Shown here: positions 54,705 to 62,387 of the stretch, piece by piece | How the letters are laid out: every line of letters starts with the position of its first letter | How positions within the stretch are numbered: position 1 is the stretch's first letter | Position numbers and translations under genes: made by a program | Notes under the pieces: generated by a model | Seen by the model: the letters and a program-made list of their open reading frames with translations, nothing else | What the model was told of the DNA's origin: nothing | Database searches by the model: none | Source of the DNA: Paenibacillus eucommiae | GTDB taxonomy: Bacteria; Bacillota; Bacilli; Paenibacillales; NBRC-103111 | Reading direction: 5' to 3' | NCBI RefSeq assembly: GCF_017874215.1 | Contig: NZ_JAGGLB010000017.1 | Span: forward strand, 1-64,000 | DNA: 64,000 nt

Positions 54705-55685
54705 ATGATACGAGACTCGGAGTTATCAGACTTGATAAAGTATGAGGATTTTCAGCCGGGCGAATTGTGGCTGGATACGAATGGAAAGCCTATTCAGGCG
54801 CATGGCGGCAGTGTTTTATTCGATAACGGTATGTATTACTGGTATGGTGAGAATAAAGACGGCCCGAACAGCCTAAGTCGGATCGGTATTCAGCGCGTGG
54901 ACGTAATTGGCATATCCTGCTACTCTTCAAGCGATTTATACAACTGGACATTCGAAGGCATCGCATTGCCTGCGATTTCCGATGATCCGAATCATGACCT
55001 TCATCCGTCAAAAGTGGCGGAGCGTCCGAAGGTTCTGAAGAACGATCAGACTGGCCAGTACATCATGTGGCTTCATGTGGATAATGAGGACTATACGTTG
55101 GCTAAAACCGGTGTGGCCATAAGCGACAATCCAGCAGGACCCTTTGTATATATGGGAAGCAAGCGCCCTAACGGCGTGGATAGCCGGGATATGACATTAT
55201 TTAAAGATGAGGATGGAACGGCGTATTTAATTCATTCGTCTGACTGGAACAAAACCCTGATCATATCGAGGCTAACGGATGACTATACAGATTTGAATGG
55301 TGAGTTTACGAAAGCGTTCATCGACCAGTCCCGGGAAGCGCCGGCGGTGTTTAAACATGCGGGGAGGTATTACTTGCTATCCTCGGGTTGTACGGGGTGG
55401 TATCCCAATGCAGCTCTTGTTGCCGAGTCGGATCGGATGATGGGGCGGTGGGAGCTCAAGGATAATCCGTTAAGCGGAGTGAATGCCCGGAAAACGTTCT
55501 ATGCGCAGAGCACGTATGTGTTTCCTGTCCAGGGATTGGAGAACAGCTTTATTTTTATGGCTGACCGATGGTGGCCGGAGGAGCTTGCGGATTCTAGATA
55601 TGTATGGCTTCCTGTCACTTTTATGGATGATGGGATAGAAATCAAGTGGGCGGATCGCTGGGATTTGAATACGTTTCGAAAATGA
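54705..55685 (+). CDS. GH43-family glycosidase (exo-beta-1,3-galactanase-like subfamily)
   Basis: The product has 326 residues, no signal peptide, and the five-bladed propeller layout of GH43. Visible motifs are QAHGGSVLFDNGMYYWYGEN at about residues 28-47, SRDMTLFKDEDGTAYLIHSS (Asp that tunes the acid) and REAPAVFKHAGRYYLLSSGC, whose Glu matches the general acid. The usual N-terminal catalytic Asp is replaced by a Gln-Ala-His segment, which I recall as typical of the exo-beta-1,3-galactanase subfamily (GH43_24). ATG 54705 follows GGGGGGAG. As the last gene after an importer, it probably trims imported oligosaccharide inside the cell. Confidence 0.82.
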   Translation: MIRDSELSDLIKYEDFQPGELWLDTNGKPIQAHGGSVLFDNGMYYWYGENKDGPNSLSRIGIQRVDVIGISCYSSSDLYNWTFEGIALPAISDDPNHDLHPSKVAERPKVLKNDQTGQYIMWLHVDNEDYTLAKTGVAISDNPAGPFVYMGSKRPNGVDSRDMTLFKDEDGTAYLIHSSDWNKTLIISRLTDDYTDLNGEFTKAFIDQSREAPAVFKHAGRYYLLSSGCTGWYPNAALVAESDRMMGRWELKDNPLSGVNARKTFYAQSTYVFPVQGLENSFIFMADRWWPEELADSRYVWLPVTFMDDGIEIKWADRWDLNTFRK

Positions 55686-55698
55686 ATACTTGAATTCA

Positions 55699-55743
55699 GG
55701 GGCTGTCTTAAAAGGTTAATAAACCTTGAGAGCAGCCCTTTTT
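55699..55743 (+). terminator. Terminator of the second polysaccharide locus
   Basis: GGGGCTGTCT (55699-55708) pairs with AGAGCAGCCC (about 55729-55738) around an inner AAGGTT/AACCTT stem, and TTTTT follows. Between here and 55916 I see nothing further. Confidence 0.88.
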
Positions 55744-55916
55744 CATACTGTTAAATATGTGGATACGTCTATCCAAAATAGGGCATTGAAAACAGAGCCA
55801 CATATAAGATGACTCTTATAAATTTGAGTATCCATTTTATTTCCAAGATAAGAATTTTAATCCAAATTTTGGGGTGAGGTGTTAGGAAGATTGAATTATT
55901 GACTATCTGCTATAAA

Positions 55917-55943
55917 CAAAAGCCCCCTCACATAGTAAGGGGG
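55917..55943 (-). terminator. Terminator of the tRNA-Glu/tRNA-Leu unit
   Basis: On the minus strand CCCCCT and AGGGGG pair around a loop of about 9 bases, followed by GCTTTTG. It lies 20 bases past the 3' end of tRNA-Leu. Confidence 0.8.
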
Positions 55944-55963
55944 TCAAGATTTTGAATCTGGGA

Positions 55964-56045
55964 TGCGGTCGGAGGGATTTGAACCCTCACGCCTTGTGAG
56001 CGCCACCCCCTCAAGATGGTGTGTCTGCCGTTCCACCACGACCGC
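55964..56045 (-). tRNA. tRNA-Leu (anticodon GAG)
   Basis: The 82-base gene folds as a class II tRNA with a 7-bp acceptor stem (GCGGTCG/CGACCGC), an anticodon loop TTGAGGG on a CCATC/GGTGG stem, a variable arm, and the T-loop GGTTCAAATCC. Discriminator is A. The CCA end is not encoded. Confidence 0.95.
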
Positions 56046-56083
56046 GCATCCATGCGGAATGAATTGCTCTTCCGGTTTGTTTA

Positions 56084-56158
56084 TGGTGACCCGTAGGGGA
56101 CTCGAACCCCTGTTACCTCCGTGAAAGGGAGGTGTCTTAACCACTTGACCAACGGGCC
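56084..56158 (-). tRNA. tRNA-Glu (anticodon TTC)
   Basis: Acceptor GGCCCGT pairs with ACGGGTC, the anticodon loop is CTTTCAC, and the T-arm reads GGTTCGAGTCC. The CCA end is encoded (56084-56086). It lies upstream of tRNA-Leu in the same transcript, behind a strong promoter. Confidence 0.96.
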
Positions 56159-56203
56159 TCATTGTTTCTATCTGAGGGATATCGCTTTTGTGCGACAAAA
56201 ATC

Positions 56204-56232
56204 ATTATACTTCATTCTTTCACGAATGACAA
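56204..56232 (-). promoter_or_regulatory. Promoter of the tRNA-Glu/tRNA-Leu unit
   Basis: On the minus strand TTGTCA (56227-56232) and a perfect TATAAT (56204-56209) are exactly 17 bases apart and lie about 46 bases before the tRNA-Glu 5' end. Confidence 0.88.
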
Positions 56233-56366
56233 GCATTATTTAATAATATTTTTATAGCTGGCAAAATGAAAGATTTATCGGTCGTGTCAGCCGTGATTTA
56301 CGCGGATATTTTGAGTATCTGTATTTTATGGTATGCTGAGAGCATTATAGAAATAAGAGGTGCAAG

Positions 56367-57302
56367 ATGAATATGCTGCTGTATTGTCCTTCCACAGGGA
56401 AGGTCCGGGAGGAGCCTGTCCGGGTGCCTCAAGGGGATGAAGTGGTATGGATTCGTATGCAGGACCCAAAGCCTGAAGAAGTGAAGCAAGTTCTAGGAAC
56501 TGAGTTTGACTGTCACCCGCTGCTTGTTGAGGATGCTGTTATGCTGAATCAGCGCCCTAAAATGGATAAGTACAAAAACAACTTTTTTCTTACCTTTTTT
56601 GCTGTGACCAAGAGTCTGAAGCCTGTAGAAATAGGAATCGTCATCGGAGAGAATTATGTGATTACTGTCTGTAAGGAAGAGCTGACTGTTCTGGACCATC
56701 TGTACCGGGATTGCAAGGAGATTGAAGGCAGGATGAGCCATCCGGGCGTTATGCTTCATGCTCTGCTGGATCATTGTGTGGATGATTATACCGACATTGT
56801 CGATCATATTGAGAGCCGTGTTGAAAAGATGGAGCGGGGCATTTACAAAAATCCGTACATGAAGATCGCGCAGGAGGTTTTCCAGCTAAAACGCACTCTG
56901 CATAAGCTCAGACGTACCATTATAGAAGAAAGGGCGATTTTAGGCACCATCAGCCATCAAAGCTTCCCGTACACGAAGCAGGAGGATGATGTGTATTTTA
57001 TCGATATCTTCGATCATATTTCGCGGGTAGTCGATTCCCTGGATATTTTTCGCGAGTCGTTGACAGGACTGCTGGAACTGCAGATGAGCATGAAGTCTGA
57101 CCGCATGAACGAAATTATGAAGACTTTGACGCTGTTTAGCTCGATTTTTCTTCCGCTGACTTTCATTGTTGGTCTCTATGGTATGAATTTTAAGTTTATG
57201 CCTGAATTCGAGTGGCATTACGGGTATGTTTACGTGCTGCTGCTGCTGATCGTTGTTGGGGGTTCCACATGGATTTATTTTAAAAAGAAACGTTGGTTCT
57301 AA
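56367..57302 (+). CDS. corA: CorA-family magnesium/divalent cation transporter
   Basis: The product has 311 residues. A long cytoplasmic N-terminal domain with helix-rich stalk (about 100-245) is followed by two C-terminal membrane helices. The family motif YGMN closes the first helix (IFLPLTFIVGLYGMNFKFMP), and the C-terminus is basic (YFKKKRWF). CorA proteins form pentameric Mg2+ channels. ATG 56367 follows AGAGGTG. It is a single gene between two tRNA groups read the other way. No M-box leader is seen upstream. Confidence 0.93.
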   Translation: MNMLLYCPSTGKVREEPVRVPQGDEVVWIRMQDPKPEEVKQVLGTEFDCHPLLVEDAVMLNQRPKMDKYKNNFFLTFFAVTKSLKPVEIGIVIGENYVITVCKEELTVLDHLYRDCKEIEGRMSHPGVMLHALLDHCVDDYTDIVDHIESRVEKMERGIYKNPYMKIAQEVFQLKRTLHKLRRTIIEERAILGTISHQSFPYTKQEDDVYFIDIFDHISRVVDSLDIFRESLTGLLELQMSMKSDRMNEIMKTLTLFSSIFLPLTFIVGLYGMNFKFMPEFEWHYGYVYVLLLLIVVGGSTWIYFKKKRWF

Positions 57303-57306
57303 GTGC

Positions 57307-57333
57307 AAAAAAAAAAGCCGCTGCAGCAGCGAC
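57307..57333 (-). terminator. Terminator of the sprT/tRNA-Asn/tRNA-Ser unit
   Basis: On the minus strand GTCGCTG and CAGCGGC pair around a CTG loop and are followed by ten T. It also lies just past the corA stop codon and may act weakly on the + strand. Confidence 0.85.
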
Positions 57334-57369
57334 TTCTTCTTGTTCTTGCAAATCCGGCTAGTTAACCTA

Positions 57370-57458
57370 CGGAGAGGGAGGGATTCGAACCCTCGCACCG
57401 CTTACGCAGTCTAATCCCTTAGCAGAGGATCCCCTTATAGCCACTTGGGTACCTCTCC
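57370..57458 (-). tRNA. tRNA-Ser (anticodon GCT)
   Basis: This is an 89-base class II tRNA. Acceptor GGAGAGG pairs with CCTCTCC, the anticodon loop is CTGCTAA, a long variable arm follows, and the T-arm reads GGTTCGAATCC. Discriminator is G. The CCA end is not encoded. Confidence 0.96.
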
Positions 57459-57485
57459 AAATTACTGCAAGTAATGAAAATAATA

Positions 57486-57561
57486 TGGCTCCCCGAACAG
57501 GACTCGAACCTGTGACAACTCGATTAACAGTCGAGTGCTCTACCAACTGAGCTATCAGGGA
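57486..57561 (-). tRNA. tRNA-Asn (anticodon GTT)
   Basis: Acceptor TCCCTGA pairs with TCGGGGA, the anticodon loop is CTGTTAA on an ACTCGA-type stem, and the T-arm is GGTTCGAGTCC. The CCA end is encoded (57486-57488). It lies 24 bases past the sprT-family stop codon. Confidence 0.96.
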
Positions 57562-57585
57562 ACGTTTAGTGCAATTTCAAATTTA

Positions 57586-58059
57586 TCATGAATGGGTGTC
57601 CAAGTCAAGCGGATATACTTTCAATTTGCCTCTGCATTTGCCACAGGCGAATTTTCGCACGTCGACTTTCCTTTTGCGGTAATATTCAGTCTTGCAGGCT
57701 ACACATTCGAGCCGGTATCGATAAGGCTGCTTGGTTGAAGCCCGCGGTGAGGCCTGACAAAATCGGGAGCCCCCGACTTGCTTCAGCAGCAGCTTGAAAT
57801 CCTGATCACGGTGCATATAGCCTCTCTTCAAAATATGGAGGTGATAGTGGCAGAGCTCATGCTTGATGATTTTCTCCACTTCCACTTTGCCGAAGGTTTC
57901 CAGCTGAAGTACACTGATTTCAATGTCATGCGATTTGGTAAAATAGCGCCCCCCGGTTGACCTCAGTCTGCGGTTAAAGCGTGCCTGGTGCAGAAAGGGT
58001 CTACCGAACGATGATTGTGATATTTGCTCCACCCACTGCTGCAGCTCTGCGTCATTCAT
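57586..58059 (-). CDS. SprT-family zinc protein
   Basis: The product has 157 residues. The metalloprotease-like motif HELCH (His67, Glu68, His71) is in EKIIKHELCHYHLH. The C-terminal zinc ribbon carries two Cys pairs (LECVACK and FACGKCRG). It corresponds to the SprT-like protein (YdcK type) of Bacillus, whose substrate is unknown to me; eukaryotic SPRTN relatives cleave DNA-protein crosslinks. Start ATG 58059 follows AAAAGGTGGG. Two tRNA genes follow on the same strand; an sprT-like gene next to tRNA genes is also the arrangement I remember in Bacillus. Confidence 0.92.
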   Translation of the reverse strand: MNDAELQQWVEQISQSSFGRPFLHQARFNRRLRSTGGRYFTKSHDIEISVLQLETFGKVEVEKIIKHELCHYHLHILKRGYMHRDQDFKLLLKQVGGSRFCQASPRASTKQPYRYRLECVACKTEYYRKRKVDVRKFACGKCRGKLKVYPLDLDTHS

Positions 58060-58090
58060 TGGAGAAACCCACCTTTTCTTAAGCTCTCAC

Positions 58091-58120
58091 TTGAATTTGT
58101 ACCCCAAGAGCCGCTATACT
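58091..58120 (+). promoter_or_regulatory. Candidate promoter of the 117-residue hypothetical gene
   Basis: TTGAAT (58091-58096) and TATACT (58115-58120) are 18 bases apart, about 47 bases before the start codon at 58167. A divergent TTGACA (minus strand, 58119-58124) could serve the sprT-family gene, but its -10 is poor. Confidence 0.5.
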
Positions 58121-58166
58121 GTCAAGTATAAAAGAAGTTTGTACGAGAGGGGAACCAGATACTACC

Positions 58167-58520
58167 ATGCCATCCATGAGATATGCGATACTAAAGCTGC
58201 ACGATCAATTGCAATTTGTAGAAATGCCGTCCTCTTACACATACCAGCTTACCGCGCTGAACCGTAGATTGCATAAGGAGCTCGAAAAGCTTACTGCCGC
58301 CAACATCCCGCAGCTTCCCCACGTTATTGCTGAGTGCAATGATCTGGAGCTTGTAGGTACGGAATTCGTCGTTATAAATGGACTTGATTATATTAATTTA
58401 TTAGAGAAAACCTTTGTTGCGGTTCGTGAGGATGCCTATCCGCTGATCTCCTTGCTGACAGAAATCAGAGCGCTTCAGGCACAGCTGGAGCAGTGGTATG
58501 AAGAAGAGTTAGAAGCTTAA
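58167..58520 (+). CDS. Conserved-looking hypothetical protein
   Basis: The product has 117 residues and I do not recognise a family. It is soluble, with no signal or membrane segment. The sequence alternates beta-like and helical parts: an N-terminal strand (MRYAILKLHDQLQFVEMP), an amphipathic helix rich in Leu/Lys (ALNRRLHKELEKL), a central VVINGLDYINLL strand-helix, and an acidic C-terminal helix ending in EEELEA. It has a good ribosome site (GAGAGGGG) and its own candidate promoter. It is followed by cmpA at 71 bases. A sporulation or translation-linked role is only suggested by neighbours. Confidence 0.75.
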   Translation: MPSMRYAILKLHDQLQFVEMPSSYTYQLTALNRRLHKELEKLTAANIPQLPHVIAECNDLELVGTEFVVINGLDYINLLEKTFVAVREDAYPLISLLTEIRALQAQLEQWYEEELEA

Positions 58521-58590
58521 CAAGGACCTGCACCTATGCGCCCTTTTTCCCATATGCTGATACTACTCAAAGCGGGAAGGGGAGGGGCAC

Positions 58591-58755
58591 ATGCCGCAAT
58601 GGCTCAGCAATCAAATCATGGGGGCTTTCCTGAACAAGAACAAAAGGCAAATCCGGTTACTGAACGATAGTTGGTTCTTTTACCGCACGCGCAGCTCTGA
58701 TAATAAACAATGGATGGACCCTCATACGACGGAACACCCAAATAAACTTAAATAG
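58591..58755 (+). CDS. cmpA: Cortex morphogenetic protein CmpA
   Basis: This 54-codon gene begins with MPQWLSNQIMGAFLNKNKRQ and continues IRLLNDSWFFYR. That matches the CmpA pattern I recall from Bacillus (MPxWLxxQM..AF..K..Q..LLN..W.FYR). CmpA in B. subtilis is a small sporulation protein that adapts SpoIVA for ClpXP degradation as quality control of spore envelope assembly. The ribosome site GGGGAGGGG lies 4 bases before ATG 58591. Compared with the roughly 37-residue Bacillus form it has an extra polar tail of about 17 residues. It indicates that the organism forms endospores. Confidence 0.85.
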   Translation: MPQWLSNQIMGAFLNKNKRQIRLLNDSWFFYRTRSSDNKQWMDPHTTEHPNKLK

Positions 58756-58773
58756 CAGCAGCGAAGCAGCAAA

Positions 58774-58811
58774 AGGGCTCCTCGGGTATCATAACCTGGG
58801 GGGGCTTTTTT
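58774..58811 (+). terminator. Terminator of cmpA
   Basis: An AGGGCTCCTCGGGT arm pairs with ACCTGGGGGGGC across a short loop, with several G-T pairs, and TTTTTT follows. Confidence 0.8.
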
Positions 58812-58836
58812 GGCTTTTCTCTGAGCGTATGCTTCA

Positions 58837-59273
58837 ATTTAACGATGTTTTTCATCACTAAAGCAAGTGTTCCAGGTTAATCGTTATATGAACACGAATG
58901 GCCTCAATGGGCGGATATAAGGGATTTTAACGATGAAAATCATCGTTAAAGTAGTAGGTCCACTCGGTTGTAGACGATGGCGGGGCCGTTCTTCAGTCCC
59001 AGCGTCTTGGTCAGCCAGGAAATCTCCTCCAATCCAGAGATAAACCTTGCTTGCTGTCCGTTTGAACGTAGCGTGTTCTGCACTTTGTTGCTGAAGAGGG
59101 AAGGGCTGTGGGTGGAAGAGCGGTAGCGTCCGCATTTAAAGATAGGTTCCTACCGCCTAAGTCTAATAAAGGGGACCTATCTTTAACAGCGGCTGGAGCC
59201 CACAGTCATTCCCTCCCCCTAACACAAGCGTCACGAACACGCACCTCCAAGCACGCCGCAAGGCATGCTTTTC
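58837..59273 (+). repeat. Structured intergenic element, full copy B (candidate ncRNA)
   Basis: This copy has the same order of elements as 48845-49232. A TTTAACGATG/CATCACTAAA hairpin (58838-58862) and a TTTAACGATG/CATCGTTAAA hairpin (58925-58949) come first. Then come the shared CCTTGCTxGCTGTCCGTTTG segment and the large nested hairpin. Its outer arms are at 59096-59112 and 59199-59215, and its inner arms (TTAAAGATAGGTTCC and GGGACCTATCTTTAA) at 59136-59150 and 59172-59186. A final GCAA-loop hairpin with TTTT follows. Relative to copy A the inner stem changed on both sides so that pairing is kept. It is bounded by the cmpA terminator and by the promoter at 59278, so it is an independent unit. 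A minus-strand ORF here is not gene-like. Confidence 0.75.
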
Positions 59274-59277
59274 ATTA

Positions 59278-59306
59278 TTTACAGTCTATAGAAAGTAAGA
59301 TATAAT
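59278..59306 (+). promoter_or_regulatory. Promoter of the aldolase gene cluster
   Basis: TTTACA (59278-59283) and TATAAT (59301-59306) are exactly 17 bases apart. The box begins a few bases after repeat copy B, so the repeat should not be part of this transcript. The leader to ATG 59435 is about 120 bases. Confidence 0.82.
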
Positions 59307-59434
59307 CAAAGTGGAATAATTAGATACGATGTATCACAATAAGAGACGATTTAGACGAATTAGACGACTTAACAGTAGCGAGCGATTTAGAGCTTAAGCA
59401 GAGCCAGCTACTCATACTTGGGAGGAATAACATA

Positions 59435-60274
59435 ATGGCGGGAACAACTTATTCAATGCGCCCTAGCCGCGTGCTGCAGAAGCTTAGAGCTGGAGAAGTA
59501 GCTTATTGTACGAAGCTGAACTTAGGTGATTCGAGAGCTGCGGAGATCGCGGCTATGAGTGGTTTTGATTGTATTTGGACCGATATGGAGCATGTGCCGA
59601 ATGACTGGTCTGTGGTGGAGAAACAAATTTTGGCCGCGAAGGTGCATGGCGTTGACACGATTGTCAGGGTAGCCCGCGGAAGCTATAGCGATTACATCAG
59701 GCCTCTGGAGATGGATGCTACTGGCATCATGGTGCCGCATATTATGAGCCTTGCAGATGCTAAGGCTGTTATTCGCAGCACGAAGTTTCACCCCCTCGGT
59801 CTGAGACCCGTAGATGGCGGAAATGCAGATGGCGCTTATTGTAATATAGATTTCCTGGACTATCTGAGCCAGGCCAATGAGCAGCGGTTTAATGTGCTGC
59901 AGATTGAAGATGTGGAAGCTCTGGATGAGCTTGAAGCTATTATTGCCCTTCCGGGTCTGGATATGATCTTTTTTGGCCCCGGCGACTTCAGTCAGTCTAT
60001 CGGAGCTCCTGGCCAGATGGATCATCCGCTGCTGCTTGAGACGCGCAAGAAGATTGCTGAGCTCGCTCTTAAACATGGCAAATTTGCCGGAACGGTTGGT
60101 GCGGTAAGCAACTGTGAAGACTTGGTAGCGATGGGCTACAGCTTTATTAGTATTGGTGCCGATGTGATTGCGCTGAACCAATATTACCAGAACATTATTG
60201 GTCAATTGCATAAGCTTGAAAGCAAAAGCATTACAAGTGTATATTCCGATAAAACAGAGGAGGGTACTGTGTGA
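59435..60274 (+). CDS. HpcH/HpaI-family aldolase
   Basis: The product has 279 residues of a TIM-barrel class II aldolase, cleaving or forming 2-keto-3-deoxy acids. Recognised positions are the Asp-x-Glu-His segment WTDMEHVPND, Arg in VRVARGS, the metal ligands Glu in QIEDVEAL and Asp in FFGPGDFSQS. The family uses Mg2+ or Mn2+. ATG 59435 follows GGGAGGA. It overlaps the SDR gene by 4 bases, and the following NagA-like and IclR genes are on the same strand, so this looks like a catabolic operon for an acidic or amino sugar. Confidence 0.9.
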   Translation: MAGTTYSMRPSRVLQKLRAGEVAYCTKLNLGDSRAAEIAAMSGFDCIWTDMEHVPNDWSVVEKQILAAKVHGVDTIVRVARGSYSDYIRPLEMDATGIMVPHIMSLADAKAVIRSTKFHPLGLRPVDGGNADGAYCNIDFLDYLSQANEQRFNVLQIEDVEALDELEAIIALPGLDMIFFGPGDFSQSIGAPGQMDHPLLLETRKKIAELALKHGKFAGTVGAVSNCEDLVAMGYSFISIGADVIALNQYYQNIIGQLHKLESKSITSVYSDKTEEGTV

Positions 60275-61053
60275 GTATTCTGAATTCGTTCTCTTTGGAA
60301 GGTAAGGTAGCTCTTGTTACTGGGGGAGCTGGCATGTACGGAAGGCAAATTGCTATGGCCCTGGCTCAGGCTGGTGCTGCAACGAACATAACGTCCCGCC
60401 ACCTGGATCAACTTCCGGTTATGGAGGAGAGCTACGCAGAAAGCGGAGTAACTGTGAAAGCGCACAACTTGGATCAGGAGCATGAGGAATCCATACTGGC
60501 CTTGCGCGATAAGCTTATGGCTGAGCATGGCCGTATCGATATTCTCGTTAACAATGCGGTGGCAAGGACGATGGGCTCATGGAACGATCCGCTGGAAGCT
60601 TTTGCCCAAAGCATGCAGATTAATGCAACGGGTCTGTTCTCCTTAACGCGTGCGTTTGGAGATATTATGGCGGAGCAGGGCTCAGGCTCGATTATTAATA
60701 TTGGCTCCATTCAAGGCATGGTTGGGCCGGATGCTACGTTGTATAAGGATATGGGCTTTCATGGCATGGTGCCGGATTATTTCTTTCATAAGGGCGGCAT
60801 GATCAATTTCACCCGCTTCGTTGCCAGTTATTATGGTCCCAAAAATGTGCGCTGCAACTGCGTAAGCCCTGGAGGGCTTGCATCCCATCGAACACCAGAG
60901 GCCTTCGTGGAACGCTACAGTGATCGGACGCTGCTGGGCAGAATGGCTAATGAGACGGACTTGATGGGCAGCATCGTTTTTTTAGCTTCTGAAGCTTCTG
61001 TTTACCTTACTGGTGTTAACCTTCCTGTAGACGGCGGTTATACGGCAAAGTAA
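60271..61053 (+). CDS. SDR-family oxidoreductase
   Basis: The product has 260 residues of a classical short-chain dehydrogenase. The cofactor motif is TGGAGMYGRQIA, then NNAVA, the catalytic Ser in NIGSIQG, and the Tyr-Lys pair in YFFHK. The substrate loop between Ser and Tyr is longer than usual (about 27 residues). A C-terminal LPVDGGYTAK is standard. It starts with GTG in an overlap (GTGTGA) with the aldolase stop. It likely oxidises a sugar or sugar acid hydroxyl in the same pathway. Confidence 0.92.
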   Translation: MSILNSFSLEGKVALVTGGAGMYGRQIAMALAQAGAATNITSRHLDQLPVMEESYAESGVTVKAHNLDQEHEESILALRDKLMAEHGRIDILVNNAVARTMGSWNDPLEAFAQSMQINATGLFSLTRAFGDIMAEQGSGSIINIGSIQGMVGPDATLYKDMGFHGMVPDYFFHKGGMINFTRFVASYYGPKNVRCNCVSPGGLASHRTPEAFVERYSDRTLLGRMANETDLMGSIVFLASEASVYLTGVNLPVDGGYTAK

Positions 61054-61101
61054 AATGTAGAAGAAAGCATTCCAAATTAGAAAGAGCAGGCGAACGGAGC
61101 T

Positions 61102-62313
61102 ATGGACCCTAAAAACGAAAAGTTAAAGGCCATTATCAATGGGAAGCTGGTAACCACAGAGAGCGTTATTGAGCGTGGAGCTGTTGTTATTCAAGGAAAG
61201 ACCATTATCGATTGCGGCCCGTACGATGAAGTTACTATTCCTGAAGATGCTGAAATTATCGACGCAGAAGGACTTCACATTGTGCCTGGATTTGTGGACA
61301 TTCACTGCCATGGCGGCGGCGGGGTGCTCGCTTATCAGCATCCTTATGAATTTGCCTGCGCCCATTTGAAATTCGGAACAACGGCTATTCTTCCTACTCT
61401 TTCTTACAATGAAAGCAAGGAACAAATGGTTACAGGTGTAACCGATATTGTAGAAGTCATAAATTCCAATCGTATATATAGTGAAGCTATCATTGGCATT
61501 CATATGGAAGGGCCTTATATTAACCCTAAGTATGGGGCGATCACTTCCCCAATCAGACCTGTGGACCCGGAGGAGTATGCTGAGATTCTACGGATCGCCG
61601 GATCACACATCAAGGTGTGGACGTTAGCACCCGAGCTGGAGGGTCAGGAGGGCTTTGTGGAGGCCGCGAGCCAGTATGGCATTGCTTTATCTGTTGGACA
61701 CTCGGAAGCCACGGCAGAGCAAATATACCGCTTTGTAGCGCAAGGGCTGCGTATTGGCTGCCATTGCACGAATGCTTCGGGGACGACACCTTCTCCCAGC
61801 CGTTTGGGCGGGACGCGGGAATTTGGCGTAGATGAAGCTGTACTGCTTCACGACGATATTTATGCCGAAGTTATACCGGATGCAGGCGGAAATCACGTCA
61901 GGCCCAATATGCTCAAGCTGATTCTTAAAACCAAAGGGATCGACCGGGTGATCATCATTTCAGATGCGATGGATACCCCAGCAGGCGTGCGTCCTGGCGA
62001 TGCTGACCGGGCTTATGCAGAAACAGAAGCAGAAGCAGATGGACCTGATTTGTCAGATGTTAATTTTAATGAAAAAGGTCACTTGGCTGGCAGTTTGCTT
62101 ACGATGGATAAAGCGGTCCGCAACATGATTCGGCATACGGGCATTGATATCGTTAAGGCATTCCGCCTGGCTTCCTTAAACCCTGCTGCAGTTATTGGTA
62201 TGGATCATGAGCTGGGCAGCATAGACAAAGGAAAAATAGCCAACATCCTGCTGGTTACAGATAAAGTGGAGATTCGAAAAGTGCTGCTGCATGGCGAGGT
62301 TGTAAATTTGTAA
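61102..62313 (+). CDS. nagA: N-acetylglucosamine-6-phosphate deacetylase-like amidohydrolase
   Basis: The product has 403 residues. Metal and substrate motifs of NagA are visible: HCHGGGG, GIHMEGPYINP (metal Glu), SVGHSEA (His), HCTNAS (His), VIPDAGGNHVRPNMLKL and IISDAMDTPAG with the catalytic Asp. An acidic Ala/Glu stretch (RAYAETEAEADGPD) is inserted near residues 310-323. NagA removes acetate from GlcNAc-6-phosphate. The context (aldolase, SDR, IclR) and no nagB neighbour mean the true substrate may be a different N-acetylated sugar. Start ATG 61102 has a weak GGAG site; 48 bases separate it from the SDR gene. Confidence 0.85.
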   Translation: MDPKNEKLKAIINGKLVTTESVIERGAVVIQGKTIIDCGPYDEVTIPEDAEIIDAEGLHIVPGFVDIHCHGGGGVLAYQHPYEFACAHLKFGTTAILPTLSYNESKEQMVTGVTDIVEVINSNRIYSEAIIGIHMEGPYINPKYGAITSPIRPVDPEEYAEILRIAGSHIKVWTLAPELEGQEGFVEAASQYGIALSVGHSEATAEQIYRFVAQGLRIGCHCTNASGTTPSPSRLGGTREFGVDEAVLLHDDIYAEVIPDAGGNHVRPNMLKLILKTKGIDRVIIISDAMDTPAGVRPGDADRAYAETEAEADGPDLSDVNFNEKGHLAGSLLTMDKAVRNMIRHTGIDIVKAFRLASLNPAAVIGMDHELGSIDKGKIANILLVTDKVEIRKVLLHGEVVNL

Positions 62314-62387
62314 TGTAGGCGAAGCTGCAAAATTGATATAATGGAATGTATATCAAATGCCAAGCCTAAGGAGATAGTGAATTTAAG

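Noticed and set aside
55944..56198. 84-codon minus-strand ORF over tRNA-Glu and tRNA-Leu
   Set aside because: It is a reading frame through two tRNA genes.
56210..56366. Possible Mg2+-sensing leader (M-box) before corA
   Set aside because: None of the conserved M-box segments were seen, and the region is mostly occupied by the divergent tRNA promoter.
59522..60211. 229-codon minus-strand ORF
   Set aside because: It is antisense to the well-supported aldolase gene and has no family features.
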